In this document: positions 1-6,759 of the stretch, in pieces | How positions within the stretch are numbered: the stretch's first letter is position 1 | How the letters are laid out: every line of letters begins with the position of its first letter | Source of the DNA: Streptomyces sp. CNQ085 | GTDB lineage: Bacteria > Actinomycetota > Actinomycetes > Streptomycetales > Streptomycetaceae | Assembly: GCF_022614595.1 (NCBI RefSeq) | Contig: NZ_JAJFAU010000007.1 | Coordinates: 1-34,690, forward strand | Reading direction: 5' to 3' | DNA: 34,690 nt | Made by a program: the position numbers and the translations under genes | The notes under the pieces: generated by a model | The model's input: the letters and a program-made list of their open reading frames with translations, nothing else | Databases searched by the model: none | Told to the model about the DNA's origin: nothing

Positions 1-1
1 G

Positions 2-154
2 CCGCGCCGCGCGGCGGAGCCCGGCGCCTCCCCGCCGGCCCTCGGCGGCGAGGGCTCCGGGAAGGACAGGGGCCGTGAGAAGCGACCGGCGGGGGCGACC
101 GACACGGACGACTTCTCGGACATCGAAGCGATTCTGAAGAAACACGGCATCTGA
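2..154 (+). CDS. 3' end of an unidentified gene (partial)
   Basis: Only the last 50 codons are in the window, entering in the frame that starts at base 2 and ending at TGA 152-154. The visible part is a Pro/Gly/Arg-rich, probably disordered stretch, followed by an acidic run and a short amphipathic helix ending DIEAILKKHGI. A disordered linker capped by a terminal helix is common in actinobacterial regulators and kinases, but I do not recognise the family. Third positions are strongly G/C and the frame is open from the edge, so it is very likely coding. No convincing terminator follows, and the next plus-strand gene has its own candidate promoter 32 bp downstream. Confidence 0.7.
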   Translation, partial: PRRAAEPGASPPALGGEGSGKDRGREKRPAGATDTDDFSDIEAILKKHGI

Positions 155-185
155 ATCCGGTGAACCGTACGCGCGCGATGGTGTG

Positions 186-214
186 TTGAACCGCGCTCCG
201 CTCCGCGCCATCAT
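186..214 (+). promoter_or_regulatory. Candidate promoter for the 69-aa membrane protein gene
   Basis: TTGAAC at 186-191 and CATCAT at 209-214 are separated by 17 bp. Each matches the housekeeping consensus at four of six positions. Transcription would begin near 221, three bases before the ATG at 224, giving an almost leaderless message. This fits the lack of a Shine-Dalgarno sequence there. Confidence 0.4.
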
Positions 215-223
215 CGCGGCGAG

Positions 224-433
224 ATGCGCGACACCACCGACACACCGGAGGGCTCCGCTCCCGGCGCCCCGCGCGAGGCCGGGCCCGGTACTCGGCCCGG
301 CGGACCCGCCGCCGAACCGTCCGAGCCTCGCGGCTGCCTGTTCGCCTTCTCCCAGCCGCCGCTGGCGCTCTTCCTGGCCGTCGTCGGCGCGCTGGTCTTC
401 CTGGCGGCGGTGCACGACCTGTTTCTGCTCTGA
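224..433 (+). CDS. Small single-pass membrane protein (69 aa), unknown function
   Basis: The first ~35 residues are hydrophilic and rich in Pro, Gly and Glu. They are followed by RGCLFAFSQPPLALF and one strong hydrophobic segment (about residues 46-68) that runs to the C-terminus, giving a tail-anchored or single-pass topology. The ATG at 224 is chosen because the frame upstream has no better start and a promoter-like pair ends just before it. The gene converges on the CGNR gene, with 49 bp between the stops. I recognise no functional motif. The conserved-looking CLFAFSQPP plus terminal helix makes a real gene more likely than a random open frame. A role cannot be assigned. Confidence 0.6.
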   Translation: MRDTTDTPEGSAPGAPREAGPGTRPGGPAAEPSEPRGCLFAFSQPPLALFLAVVGALVFLAAVHDLFLL

Positions 434-485
434 CCGCCGCGTCCCGGCCCCGGGCAACCGCCTGCACGTGCCCGCCCCCCGGTCA
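431..485. terminator. Weak bidirectional terminator candidate between convergent genes
   Basis: TGACCG (431-436) pairs with CGGTCA (480-485), and a nested CCCGG-cc-CCGGG lies at 443-454. The outer arms contain the TGA stop of the plus gene and the reverse-complement stop of the minus gene. The stem is short (6 bp) and the loop long, so this is suggestive only. Confidence 0.3.
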
Positions 486-1043
486 GCTCTCGGAGGCCTC
501 GCGCCGCCGCGCCCGGTAGGCGGCCACGTGCAGGCGGTTGCCGCAGGTGCGGCTGTCGCAGTAGCGGCGCGAGCGGTTGCGGGACAGGTCCACGAAGGCG
601 CGCCGGCAGTCGGGGGCGGCGCATCGGCGCAGCCGCTCGCGCTCCCCGGCGACGATCAGGAAGGCCAGGGCCATGCCGCCGTCCGCGGCGAGGTGGTCGG
701 CGAGGGAGGCGCCGGGGGCGAAGTAGTGGATGTGCCAGTCGTAGCCGTCGTGGTCGGTGAGCCGGGGCGTGGTGCCGGCGGCGGCGACCAGTGTGTTCAC
801 GAGCTCGGCCGCACGGTGTGCGCCGGAGGCGGCGAAGACCCGCCCGAACTCCTCGCGCACGTCCCTTACGGCGGCCAGATCCGCCCCGTCCAGCTCGCCC
901 ACGTCGCTGACGGCGTTGCGCTCGACGAAGGCGCGCAGCGCGCCGACATCGGTGAGCATGTCGGGGGAGTGCTCGTCGGGCGCGGTGTTCAGGAGGTCGA
1001 CGACGATGTCGAGAGCGCACCGGGTGTCATGGTTGATCAGCAC
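483..1043 (-). CDS. CGNR zinc-finger (ABATE-type) putative transcriptional regulator
   Basis: This 186-aa protein has the usual two-part build of the family. Residues ~1-135 form the ABATE-type N-terminal region, containing LDIVVDLLNT and DWHIHYFAP. A C-terminal CGNR zinc finger follows, with Cys141, Cys146, Cys162 and Cys167, the last inside CGNR (167-170). The finger is thought to bind DNA, and the N-terminal part to sense a ligand or stress; both are family-level expectations, and no target is known here. The GTG start at 1043 is preceded by GGGAG with a 9-nt spacer. The gene lies downstream of ssgB on the same strand but is separated by a hairpin (1121-1166), so it is probably transcribed independently. 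Confidence 0.85.
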   Translation of the reverse strand: MLINHDTRCALDIVVDLLNTAPDEHSPDMLTDVGALRAFVERNAVSDVGELDGADLAAVRDVREEFGRVFAASGAHRAAELVNTLVAAAGTTPRLTDHDGYDWHIHYFAPGASLADHLAADGGMALAFLIVAGERERLRRCAAPDCRRAFVDLSRNRSRRYCDSRTCGNRLHVAAYRARRREASES

Positions 1044-1101
1044 GGTCGTCGCTCCCTGGCCGGTTCCTCATCGGCAGCCCTGCGGGCCTTGCTGCGGTGA
1101 G

Positions 1102-1107
1102 ACTCTA
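1102..1107 (-). promoter_or_regulatory. Candidate -10 element for the CGNR gene
   Basis: On the minus strand TAGAGT (1107 to 1102) matches TATAAT at four positions and lies about 58 bp upstream of the GTG, just after the hairpin at 1121-1166. I see no good -35. It supports a separate transcript for the CGNR gene but is weak alone. Confidence 0.3.
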
Positions 1108-1120
1108 GCCTCTCCCGGAC

Positions 1121-1166
1121 ACGGCGACGCCGCCACCACGGTGGTACGTGGCGGCGGCGTCGCCGT
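1121..1166 (-). terminator. Hairpin terminator downstream of ssgB
   Basis: The 16-nt arm at 1121-1136 is matched by its complement at 1148-1166, with a 3-nt GCG insertion in the right arm and an 11-nt loop. It lies about 70 nt past the ssgB stop and before the CGNR -10. There is no U-tract, which is normal for Streptomyces terminators. It probably separates the ssgB and CGNR transcripts. Confidence 0.65.
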
Positions 1167-1235
1167 CGCTGGGCGGGAGGGGCCGGGTCCCGAGCCGTCG
1201 CCCCGAGTCGGACGGCAGCGGGAGACCGGTGTCTG

Positions 1236-1649
1236 TCAGCTCTCCGCGAGGATGTGGGAGAGCTCGGTGTCGAGGTCGAAGTGCCGGTACTCGGTGCCGG
1301 GGGGGACGGCGGCGTCCGTTCGCTTGAGGAAGGATTCCAGGGCTCGCGCGGGGGCCTCCAGCAGCGCCTCGCCCTCCGGCGAGCTGAGGGCGATGCAGAC
1401 GACGCCCTGGCCGTGGCTGCGGGACGGCCAGACACGGACATCGCCGGTGCCTGTGGGACGGTGCAGGCCTTCGGCCAGGAGATCGCGGGCGAAGACCCAC
1501 TCGACGGTCTCCTCGGCGCCGGTGTGGAAGGTGGCGTGCACGGCGTAGGGATCGGCCGTGTCGTACCGCAGGCCCGCGGGTACAGGCAGGGAGGACTCGC
1601 TCGATACAACGAGGCGCAGGTGCAGCTCGCAGCTGACCGTGGTGTTCAT
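1236..1649 (-). CDS. ssgB: Sporulation-specific cell division protein SsgB
   Basis: The 137-aa sequence from MNTTVSCELHLRLVVSSES to FDLDTELSHILAES matches what I remember of SsgB, the most conserved SsgA-like protein. In Streptomyces, SsgB is positioned by SsgA at future septum sites, recruits and tethers FtsZ to the membrane, and promotes FtsZ polymerisation in sporulating aerial hyphae. Its length equals the family norm and there is no signal peptide. The ATG at 1649 is chosen because the conserved N-terminus starts there; an upstream in-frame start at 1715 would add 22 Arg-rich residues unlike the family. GAAAGG about 11 nt upstream is the likely RBS. In S. coelicolor, ssgB is reported to depend on sigma-H, and a similar element is visible upstream (1712-1734). 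Confidence 0.97.
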   Translation of the reverse strand: MNTTVSCELHLRLVVSSESSLPVPAGLRYDTADPYAVHATFHTGAEETVEWVFARDLLAEGLHRPTGTGDVRVWPSRSHGQGVVCIALSSPEGEALLEAPARALESFLKRTDAAVPPGTEYRHFDLDTELSHILAES

Positions 1650-1711
1650 AAGCGCCAGGGCCTTTCGCTCAGTGTGCGCTCGGGGATTCGCACGTCGGCG
1701 AAATCGACATG

Positions 1712-1734
1712 CCACCCACAGGAGAGGTGTAAAC
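1712..1734 (-). promoter_or_regulatory. Candidate SigB/SigH-type promoter of ssgB
   Basis: On the minus strand GTTT (1734-1731) is followed after 13 bp by GGGTGG (1717-1712). This resembles the stress-sigma pattern GTTT-N14-17-GGGTAT used by sigma-H, but with a slightly short spacer and GG in place of AT. Transcription would begin near 1705, giving a leader of about 55 nt. It is supported by the reported sigma-H dependence of ssgB in S. coelicolor. Confidence 0.45.
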
Positions 1735-1806
1735 CCCTCTGCCCCTTTTGTTTCCCTTCACATCGTTCGGATGGAGGAATGGGGATTTAGTCGGTGGCCT
1801 GTTCGA

Positions 1807-1835
1807 GTGAACGATGTGGGAGCCTCGGGTAATCT
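1807..1835 (+). promoter_or_regulatory. Candidate promoter giving a leaderless PGPGW mRNA
   Basis: GTGAAC (1807-1812) and TAATCT (1830-1835) are 17 bp apart. The -10 ends 7 nt before the GTG at 1843, so transcription would start at the start codon itself. There is no Shine-Dalgarno sequence before 1843, as expected for a leaderless message. Confidence 0.5.
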
Positions 1836-1842
1836 GGGGCGG

Positions 1843-2235
1843 GTGGAAACCGAGAGTAAGGAACGGGCCCTCGGTTCACGGGCGCCGCACTTCATCAAGG
1901 CGTCCCGGGCACTCCATCTGAGCTGGCAGGTGGGGGTCTTCCTGGTCGGGCTCGCCATCGTGTTCGCAGGAGTGCTGATGCTGGCGCTGCCGGGGCCGGG
2001 TTGGCTGGTGATCTTCACGGGGCTGGCGGTCTGGGCCACGGAGTTCGTCTGGGCTCAGATCGTCCTGCGGTGGACGCGGCGGAAGGTCTCCGAGGCGGCC
2101 AGGCGCGCACTCGACCCGAAGGTGCGGCGTCGCAACGTGACGCTCACGGCGCTCGGCGTGGCCGTCGCCGCGGTCCTGGTGGGCCTGTACCTGGCGCGGT
2201 ACGGGATGGCGATGCCGTGGGACATCGCGAACTGA
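1843..2235 (+). CDS. TIGR02611/PGPGW family membrane protein (130 aa)
   Basis: An integral membrane protein with three predicted transmembrane segments (about residues 28-48, 54-74 and 99-118). The family signature PGPGW is at residues 50-54, between the first two helices. A basic amphipathic stretch with RALDPKVRRRN (~88-98) lies between helices 2 and 3. The family is widespread in actinobacteria and its function is unknown. In-frame starts at 1771 and 1807 are possible. I prefer GTG 1843 because TAATCT sits exactly where a -10 for a leaderless transcript should be, and because the earlier starts lack an RBS and would lie upstream of that transcription start. It is divergent from ssgB. Confidence 0.85.
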   Translation: METESKERALGSRAPHFIKASRALHLSWQVGVFLVGLAIVFAGVLMLALPGPGWLVIFTGLAVWATEFVWAQIVLRWTRRKVSEAARRALDPKVRRRNVTLTALGVAVAAVLVGLYLARYGMAMPWDIAN

Positions 2236-2294
2236 GCCGGCGGGAGGCCCGGCGGCGGACGTGAGGGGTGTCACGGGCAGTCGCTGACATGCGG

Positions 2295-2300
2295 TAATGT
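2295..2300 (+). promoter_or_regulatory. Candidate -10 element for tRNA-Val copy 1
   Basis: TAATGT at 2295-2300 matches the -10 consensus at four positions. It would place transcription start near 2307, a few bases before the mature tRNA at 2314. I see no clear -35 at the right distance. Confidence 0.35.
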
Positions 2301-2313
2301 TGTCGCCGCGCCC

Positions 2314-2385
2314 GGGCGATTAGCTCAGCGGGAGAGCGCTTCGTTCACACCGAAGAGGTCACTGGTTCGATCCCAGTATCGCCCA
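2314..2385 (+). tRNA. tRNA-Val (anticodon CAC), copy 1
   Basis: The cloverleaf folds completely. The acceptor GGGCGAT pairs with ATCGCCC, the D stem is GCTC/GAGC, and the anticodon stem is CTTCG/CGAAG with loop TTCACAC. The anticodon is CAC at 2346-2348, reading the Val codon GTG. The T stem is ACTGG/CCAGT with loop TTCGATC, and the discriminator is A2385. The CCA end is not fully encoded (CCG follows), as is common in Streptomyces. The next 75 bases including the tail are identical to copy 2. Confidence 0.97.
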
Positions 2386-2390
2386 CCGAA

Positions 2391-2433
2391 GGCCGGTTTC
2401 CTGACAGGCTGCGAGTCTGTCGGGACGCCGGCC
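2391..2433 (+). terminator. Terminator of tRNA-Val copy 1
   Basis: An outer stem GGCCGG (2391-2396) pairs with CCGGCC (2428-2433). Inside it CCTGACAG pairs with CTGTCGGG with one G-U pair. It begins six bases after the tRNA and is a good factor-independent terminator without a U-tract. Confidence 0.65.
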
Positions 2434-2514
2434 TCTCCGTGTCCGCCCGCACACGCTCCGGATGCCCGCCGGTGAATTCCGTCCGGACCGTTGACGCCTC
2501 TGCCGTGCGTCCCG

Positions 2515-2538
2515 GGGTTAACCCGGCAAGCGCTTGCC
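2515..2538 (+). promoter_or_regulatory. LacI-family operator (adjacent palindromes) upstream of the pseudogene
   Basis: GGCAAGCGCTTGCC at 2525-2538 is a perfect 14-bp palindrome with the AGCGCT core and central CG typical of LacI/GalR-family operators (compare the CebR box with the same core). It directly abuts a second perfect palindrome, GGGTTAACCC, at 2515-2524. A TTGACG at 2491-2496 may be part of the promoter it controlled. The site is 58 bp before the start of a decayed sugar-binding protein gene, the usual position for local control of a sugar ABC operon. The family assignment of the site is inference. Confidence 0.6.
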
Positions 2539-2595
2539 TAAAACGTCCCGAACAACCGGGGTGGCGAGACGAACCCGCCCGGGAGGGGCGTTTCG

Positions 2596-2833
2596 ATGAG
2601 TTCTCGACGGAGTGGGGCCACGGGTCTGCGGGTCCCGGGAGCCGGCCTGGCCGCGCTGGGGCTGCTCGCTCGCCTCCGGATGCGGCGGCGACGGAGGTGC
2701 GGACGGCAAGGTGGCCATCCGCACCTCCTGGTGGGGTGCGCAGGACCGGGCCGACCTGATCAACAGGATCATGGACCTGTCCGAGAAGGGGAGTCCCGGC
2801 ATCGAGGCCAAGACCGACTTCCAGGAGCGGTGA
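2596..2833 (+). pseudogene. Remnant of a sugar ABC-transporter substrate-binding lipoprotein gene
   Basis: GGGAGG (2581-2586) is a good RBS 9 nt before ATG 2596. It opens a lipoprotein signal peptide: Arg-rich start, then GLAALGLLA. Near 2660-2675 the reading moves to the +1 frame, where the lipobox LASGC appears, followed by CGGDGGADGKVAIRTSWWG and a region ending in KTDFQER and a stop at 2831-2833. IRTSWWG and xGIxxKTDFQ are typical of the first ~50 residues of family-1 extracellular solute-binding proteins, which normally run to ~420 residues. So the gene has one frameshift and has lost about 80% of its 3' end, together with any permease genes. The retained RBS, lipobox and operator suggest recent decay. 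The two tRNA-Val copies flank it. Confidence 0.75.
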
Positions 2834-2924
2834 CGGGGAGCGGCCGGGTCGGTGGGCGGGGGTCCGGCACGCGCGGGCCGCGCCGTCCGCCGGGCAGGGT
2901 TCGCAGGGGGCGCGGATGAGGAGT

Positions 2925-2954
2925 TTGGATGAACACCCGCGATCCCTGTATGGT
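2925..2954 (+). promoter_or_regulatory. Promoter of tRNA-Val copy 2
   Basis: TTGGAT (2925-2930) and TATGGT (2949-2954) are 18 bp apart, four of six matches each. Transcription would start near 2961, leaving a leader of about 20 nt before the tRNA. Confidence 0.55.
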
Positions 2955-2979
2955 TCTCGTCGTGCCGCAGGCACCGCAA

Positions 2980-3051
2980 GGGCGATTAGCTCAGCGGGAG
3001 AGCGCTTCGTTCACACCGAAGAGGTCACTGGTTCGATCCCAGTATCGCCCA
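2980..3051 (+). tRNA. tRNA-Val (anticodon CAC), copy 2
   Basis: Identical in all 72 positions to the copy at 2314, with anticodon CAC at 3012-3014; the identity extends into the following CCG. It has its own promoter and an excellent terminator. Two adjacent identical tRNA genes are ordinary, but here 594 bp carrying a pseudogene lie between them. Confidence 0.97.
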
Positions 3052-3057
3052 CCGCCC

Positions 3058-3090
3058 GGAGGCCGGTTCCGTTCGTCGGAACCGGCCTCC
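3058..3090 (+). terminator. Terminator of tRNA-Val copy 2
   Basis: A perfect 14-bp stem (3058-3071 with 3077-3090) closes a 5-nt loop TTCGT. It starts seven bases after the tRNA. The opposite strand could also use it to end the convergent exonuclease transcript, whose stop is at 3145. Confidence 0.85.
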
Positions 3091-3144
3091 CGCGTTTCGC
3101 GCCGGCATTCCCGGCCCGTCCCTCCCGACAGCCCCGGCCCGTCC

Positions 3145-3870
3145 TCAGACCGCGGTCGGGACCTCCGTCCGCAGCGGCCACGCCGGGTCGACCCTCTCGT
3201 CGGATCCGTTACGGGCGAACCACGCCTGCAGACCGCGCGCCTGGGCCGCGTGCCAGACCGACTGAAGGGTGTGCAGCTCGGCCGGCGTCAGCGAGGACAG
3301 CCGCTGCGCGTGGCGGCGCCCCACCTCCCGCACGACCTCGAGCGCGGCCGTGGCGTCGGCGGCGGCGTCGTGGGCCCCGGCCAGTTCCACGCCATAGTGC
3401 TCGCACAGCGCGGCCAGGGTGCGGCGGCCCTTGCGGTAGCGGTCCAGATACTTGTCCAGCACCCGCGGGTCCAGTACGTACAGCGGGAGGGAGGCGACGG
3501 CCTCGGTCAGCGCGGTGCCGTGGTGCCGCCGCAACTCCCGGTCCAGGAGCGTCAGATCGAACGGCGCGTTCATCACCACCAGCGGCAGCGCCTCGGACGC
3601 GCGCTCCGCCAGGGCTCTCGCGACCTCACCGACCGCGTCCGCCGGGCGTCGGCCGTGCTCGCGCAGGTACTCCCCGGTCAGCCCGTGCACCGCCGCCGCC
3701 CCCTCGGGCACCGGCACCCCCGGATCCACCAGCCAGCGCACGGCGCGCACCGGCGCCCCCGGCGCGTCCTGCACCACCAGCGCGGCCGAGACGATCCGGT
3801 CACGCTCCGGGTCCACCCCCGTGGTCTCGGTGTCGAATGCGGCGAGCGGCCCCTCGTACCACACCGTCAT
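3145..3870 (-). CDS. DnaQ-like (DEDD) 3'-5' exonuclease
   Basis: A 241-aa protein with the three DnaQ exonuclease motifs in order: Exo I FDTETTG (from about residue 12), Exo [15 protein letters not shown], and Exo [17 protein letters not shown], the last giving the DEDDh type. It should remove nucleotides from 3' ends using two metal ions, in proofreading or repair. It is longer than bare epsilon subunits because of a C-terminal tail of ~50 residues containing [25 protein letters not shown], which I do not recognise as a named domain. ATG 3870 is chosen because GGAGGGGAAG lies just upstream and the conserved domain starts at once; a GTG at 4044 would add 58 Pro/Arg-rich residues. It is divergent from thrS. 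Confidence 0.9.
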   Translation of the reverse strand: MTVWYEGPLAAFDTETTGVDPERDRIVSAALVVQDAPGAPVRAVRWLVDPGVPVPEGAAAVHGLTGEYLREHGRRPADAVGEVARALAERASEALPLVVMNAPFDLTLLDRELRRHHGTALTEAVASLPLYVLDPRVLDKYLDRYRKGRRTLAALCEHYGVELAGAHDAAADATAALEVVREVGRRHAQRLSSLTPAELHTLQSVWHAAQARGLQAWFARNGSDERVDPAWPLRTEVPTAV

Positions 3871-3951
3871 GCTCTGCTTCCCCTCCGTGTCGAGACCGGG
3901 ACCGTCCCGGCGGACGGGCGCGTACGGCGGCGCGTACGCCCGTCGCCCGTC

Positions 3952-3979
3952 TTGATACCTCGCCCGGCTCGCGGCCAAC
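3952..3979 (-). promoter_or_regulatory. Candidate promoter of the DnaQ-like gene
   Basis: On the minus strand GTTGGC (3979-3974) and TATCAA (3957-3952) are 16 bp apart. The -10 matches at four positions. It sits about 80 bp before the ATG in the divergent region shared with thrS. Confidence 0.3.
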
Positions 3980-4034
3980 CCCGGTGGCCCTGGACCGGGC
4001 CGTAACCGTTTCGCGGCCGGGGCGTCCGGCTCGG

Positions 4035-4040
4035 TACGAT
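4035..4040 (+). promoter_or_regulatory. Candidate -10 element of thrS
   Basis: TACGAT at 4035-4040 is a good Streptomyces -10. It would give a leader of about 75 nt before the GTG at 4122. No convincing -35 precedes it. The leader is too short for a T-box and shows no T-box sequence. Confidence 0.4.
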
Positions 4041-4121
4041 TCACGGTGCGCGGCGATCGTCCGCGCTTCGGGCCGATCCCGAGACGGGGAGACCCGAGAC
4101 GACAGCAGTCAGGAGAGACCG

Positions 4122-6101
4122 GTGACGGACGTCCGTGTGATCATCCAACGCGATTCCGAGCGGGAAGAACGCGTGGTGACCACGGGCACCACGGCCGCCG
4201 AACTCTTCTCCGGCGACCGCTCGATCGTCGCCGCCCGCGTCGGCGGGCAGCTGAAGGACCTGGCGTACGCCGTCGCCGACGGTGACGAGGTCGAGCCCGT
4301 GGAGATCTCCTCCGAGGACGGGCTGAACATCCTGCGGCACTCCACCGCGCACGTCATGGCCCAGGCCGTGCAGGACCTCTTCCCCGAGGCCAAGCTCGGT
4401 ATCGGCCCGCCGATCAAGGATGGCTTCTACTACGACTTCGACGTCGCCGAGCCGTTCACCCCGGACGACCTCAAGCGCATCGAGAAGCGGATGCAGGAGA
4501 TCGTCAAGCGCGGCCAGCGTTTCTCCCGCCGCGTGACCGGTGACGAGGAAGCCCGCGAGGAACTGGCCGGCGAGCCGTACAAGCTGGAGCTGATCGGACT
4601 CAAGGGCAACGCGGCCGAGGCCGCCGAGGGTGCCTCGGCCGAGGTCGGCGCGGGTGAGCTGACCATCTACGACAACCTCGACGCCAAGACCGGCGAGCTG
4701 TGCTGGAAGGACCTGTGCCGCGGTCCGCACCTGCCCACCACCCGCACCGTTGCGGCGTTCAAACTGATGCGGTCGGCCGCCGCGTACTGGCGGGGCAGTG
4801 AGAAGAACCCGCAGCTCCAGCGGATCTACGGCACCGCCTGGCCCTCGAAGGACGAACTGAAGGCGTACCTGGAGTTCCTGGCCGAGGCGGAGAAGCGCGA
4901 CCACCGCAGGCTCGGCGCGGAGCTGGACCTGTTCTCCGTCCCGGAGGACATCGGCTCCGGTCTGGCTGTCTTCCACCCCAGGGGCGGCATCATCCGCCGC
5001 ACCATGGAGGACTACTCGCGCAGGCGGCACGAGGAGGCGGGCTACGAGTTCGTCTACACCCCGCACGCCACCAAGGGGAAGCTGTTCGAGAAGTCGGGCC
5101 ACCTGGACTGGTACGCCGACGGCATGTACCCGCCCATGCAGCTCGACGAGGGCGTGGACTACTACCTCAAGCCCATGAACTGCCCCATGCACAACCTGAT
5201 CTTCGACGCGCGGGGACGCTCCTACCGCGAGCTGCCGCTGCGGCTGTTCGAGTTCGGCACGGTCTACCGCTACGAGAAGTCGGGCGTCGTCCACGGCCTG
5301 ACCCGGGCCCGGGGCTTCACTCAGGACGACGCGCACATCTACTGCACCAAGGAGCAGATGGCTGACGAGCTCGACTCGCTGCTCACCTTCGTGCTGAACC
5401 TGCTGCGCGACTACGGTCTGGAGGACTTCTACCTGGAGCTGTCCACCAAGGACCCGGAGAAGTTCATCGGGACGGACGAGAACTGGGAGGAGGCCACCGA
5501 GACCCTGCGCCGGGCCGCCGGGAAGCAGGGGCTGGAGCTGGTCATGGACCCGGGGGGCGCCGCCTTCTACGGCCCGAAGATCTCGGTGCAGGCGCGTGAC
5601 GCCATCGGCCGGACCTGGCAGATGTCGACCATCCAGGTCGACTTCAACCTTCCCGAGCGCTTCGACCTGGAGTACACCGCCCCCGACGGCTCCCGGCAGC
5701 GGCCGGTGATGATCCACCGCGCGCTGTTCGGCTCCATCGAGCGGTTCTTCGCCGTGCTGCTGGAGCACTACGCGGGCGCCTTTCCGGCCTGGCTGGCCCC
5801 GGTCCAGGCGGTCGGCATCCCGATCGGCGACACCCATGTGCCCTACCTGGAGGAGTTCGCGGCCCGGGCGAGGGCGAAGGGGCTCCGGGTGGAGGTGGAC
5901 TCCTCCTCGGACCGGATGCAGAAGAAGATCAGGAACGCGCAGAAGGGCAAGGTGCCGTTCATGGTCATCGCCGGTGACGACGACATGGTGGCGGGCGCGG
6001 TCAGCTTCCGTTACCGCGACGGCTCGCAGAAGAACGGCGTGCCGGTCGACGAGGCGATCGCGGAGATCGCCAAGGCCGTCGAGGACCGTGTCCAGGTCTG
6101 A
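4122..6101 (+). CDS. thrS: Threonyl-tRNA synthetase
   Basis: This 659-aa class II synthetase charges tRNA-Thr. It has an N-terminal TGS domain (~1-65), the editing/SAD domain with [16 protein letters not shown], and then the catalytic core and anticodon-binding domain. The zinc ligands that recognise threonine are present: Cys354 in KPMNCPMH, His405 in DDAHIYC and His532 in MIHRALFGS, equivalent to E. coli Cys334, His385 and His511. Motif 3 is [19 protein letters not shown] 4122 is chosen for AGGAG six bases upstream, the match to normal length, and the start of the TGS fold; the frame is open much further upstream but that part is Arg/Pro-rich non-coding shadow. A strong terminator follows, so the HIT gene is probably a separate transcript. 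Confidence 0.98.
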   Translation: MTDVRVIIQRDSEREERVVTTGTTAAELFSGDRSIVAARVGGQLKDLAYAVADGDEVEPVEISSEDGLNILRHSTAHVMAQAVQDLFPEAKLGIGPPIKDGFYYDFDVAEPFTPDDLKRIEKRMQEIVKRGQRFSRRVTGDEEAREELAGEPYKLELIGLKGNAAEAAEGASAEVGAGELTIYDNLDAKTGELCWKDLCRGPHLPTTRTVAAFKLMRSAAAYWRGSEKNPQLQRIYGTAWPSKDELKAYLEFLAEAEKRDHRRLGAELDLFSVPEDIGSGLAVFHPRGGIIRRTMEDYSRRRHEEAGYEFVYTPHATKGKLFEKSGHLDWYADGMYPPMQLDEGVDYYLKPMNCPMHNLIFDARGRSYRELPLRLFEFGTVYRYEKSGVVHGLTRARGFTQDDAHIYCTKEQMADELDSLLTFVLNLLRDYGLEDFYLELSTKDPEKFIGTDENWEEATETLRRAAGKQGLELVMDPGGAAFYGPKISVQARDAIGRTWQMSTIQVDFNLPERFDLEYTAPDGSRQRPVMIHRALFGSIERFFAVLLEHYAGAFPAWLAPVQAVGIPIGDTHVPYLEEFAARARAKGLRVEVDSSSDRMQKKIRNAQKGKVPFMVIAGDDDMVAGAVSFRYRDGSQKNGVPVDEAIAEIAKAVEDRVQV

Positions 6102-6107
6102 CCGCCG

Positions 6108-6156
6108 GACGAGGGCGTGCCCGCGCAGCGGTGTGCTCCGCGGGCACGCCCTCGTC
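6108..6156 (+). terminator. thrS terminator
   Basis: A perfect 18-bp stem (6108-6125 with 6139-6156) with a 13-nt loop begins seven bases after the thrS stop. No U-tract follows. It separates thrS from the HIT gene. Confidence 0.88.
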
Positions 6157-6194
6157 GTCCGGCCCCACCGGCCCGTCGAGGTGCGGTGAAGTCC

Positions 6195-6200
6195 TATGCT
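6195..6200 (+). promoter_or_regulatory. -10 element for a leaderless HIT-gene mRNA
   Basis: TATGCT at 6195-6200 ends 7 nt before ATG 6208, the spacing expected if transcription starts at the A of the ATG. No Shine-Dalgarno sequence precedes 6208 and no clear -35 is visible. Confidence 0.5.
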
Positions 6201-6207
6201 GGCCCGC

Positions 6208-6759
6208 ATGAGCAGCGAGCCGGAGCAGCAGATCGGAGTGGGGTCGCCGGACGCCTTCCAGCGTCTGTGGACGCCCCACCGGATGGCCTACATCCAGGGG
6301 GAGAACAAGCCGAGCGGCCCGGGCGCCGGTGACGGCTGCCCGTTCTGCACGATCCCGGCCAAGTCCGACGAGGACGGGCTGGTGATCGCCCGCGGCGAGC
6401 TGGTGTACGCGGTGCTCAACCTCTACCCGTACAACGGCGGCCATCTGATGGTGGTGCCCTTCCGGCACGTCGCCGGCTACACCGACCTCACCGCTCAGGA
6501 GACGGTGGAGCTGGGCGACTACACCAAGCGGGCCATGAAGGCGCTGCGCGCGGCCTCCGGGGCACAGGGGTTCAACATCGGCATGAACCAGGGCGAGGTC
6601 GCGGGCGCCGGGATCGCTGCCCACCTCCACCAGCACATCGTGCCGCGCTGGGGAGGCGACACCAACTTCATGCCGGTGGTGGGCCACACCAAGGTGCTGC
6701 CGCAACTGCTGGCCGACACCCGGCGGATGCTGGCCGAGAAGTGGCCCGCGGGTGCCTGA
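6208..6759 (+). CDS. HIT-family protein, probable Ap4A phosphorylase
   Basis: A 183-aa HIT protein. It has a CPFC pair near the N-terminus (in GCPFCTIP), NLYPYNGGHLMVVPFRH in the core, GFNIGMNQG, and the histidine triad AHLHQHIVPRW. The extended C-terminus RWGGDTNFMPVVGHTKVLPQLL matches the mycobacterial protein Rv2613c, reported to be an Ap4A phosphorylase; like it, this gene follows thrS and precedes the PI-phosphate synthase region. Its likely role is phosphorolysis of Ap4A, a side product of aminoacyl-tRNA synthetases. Start: ATG 6208 rather than ATG 6196, because the -10 at 6195-6200 overlaps the earlier codon. A huge hairpin begins at the base after its stop. Confidence 0.88.
   Translation: MSSEPEQQIGVGSPDAFQRLWTPHRMAYIQGENKPSGPGAGDGCPFCTIPAKSDEDGLVIARGELVYAVLNLYPYNGGHLMVVPFRHVAGYTDLTAQETVELGDYTKRAMKALRAASGAQGFNIGMNQGEVAGAGIAAHLHQHIVPRWGGDTNFMPVVGHTKVLPQLLADTRRMLAEKWPAGA

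Noticed and set aside
2439..2979. Overlapping open frames on both strands between the tRNA genes, other than the lipoprotein remnant
   Set aside because: They run through tRNAs and terminators, have no RBS, and give Arg/Pro/Gly-rich translations without motifs.
2916..4121. Upstream extension of thrS giving a 1,061-residue protein
   Set aside because: The extension runs through a tRNA, its terminator and the exonuclease gene, and is Arg/Pro-rich. GTG 4122 has a good RBS and the normal N-terminus.
4041..4121. T-box or attenuator in the thrS leader
   Set aside because: The leader is about 75 nt, has no T-box core sequence or paired terminator/antiterminator, and thrS T-boxes are not expected in Streptomyces.
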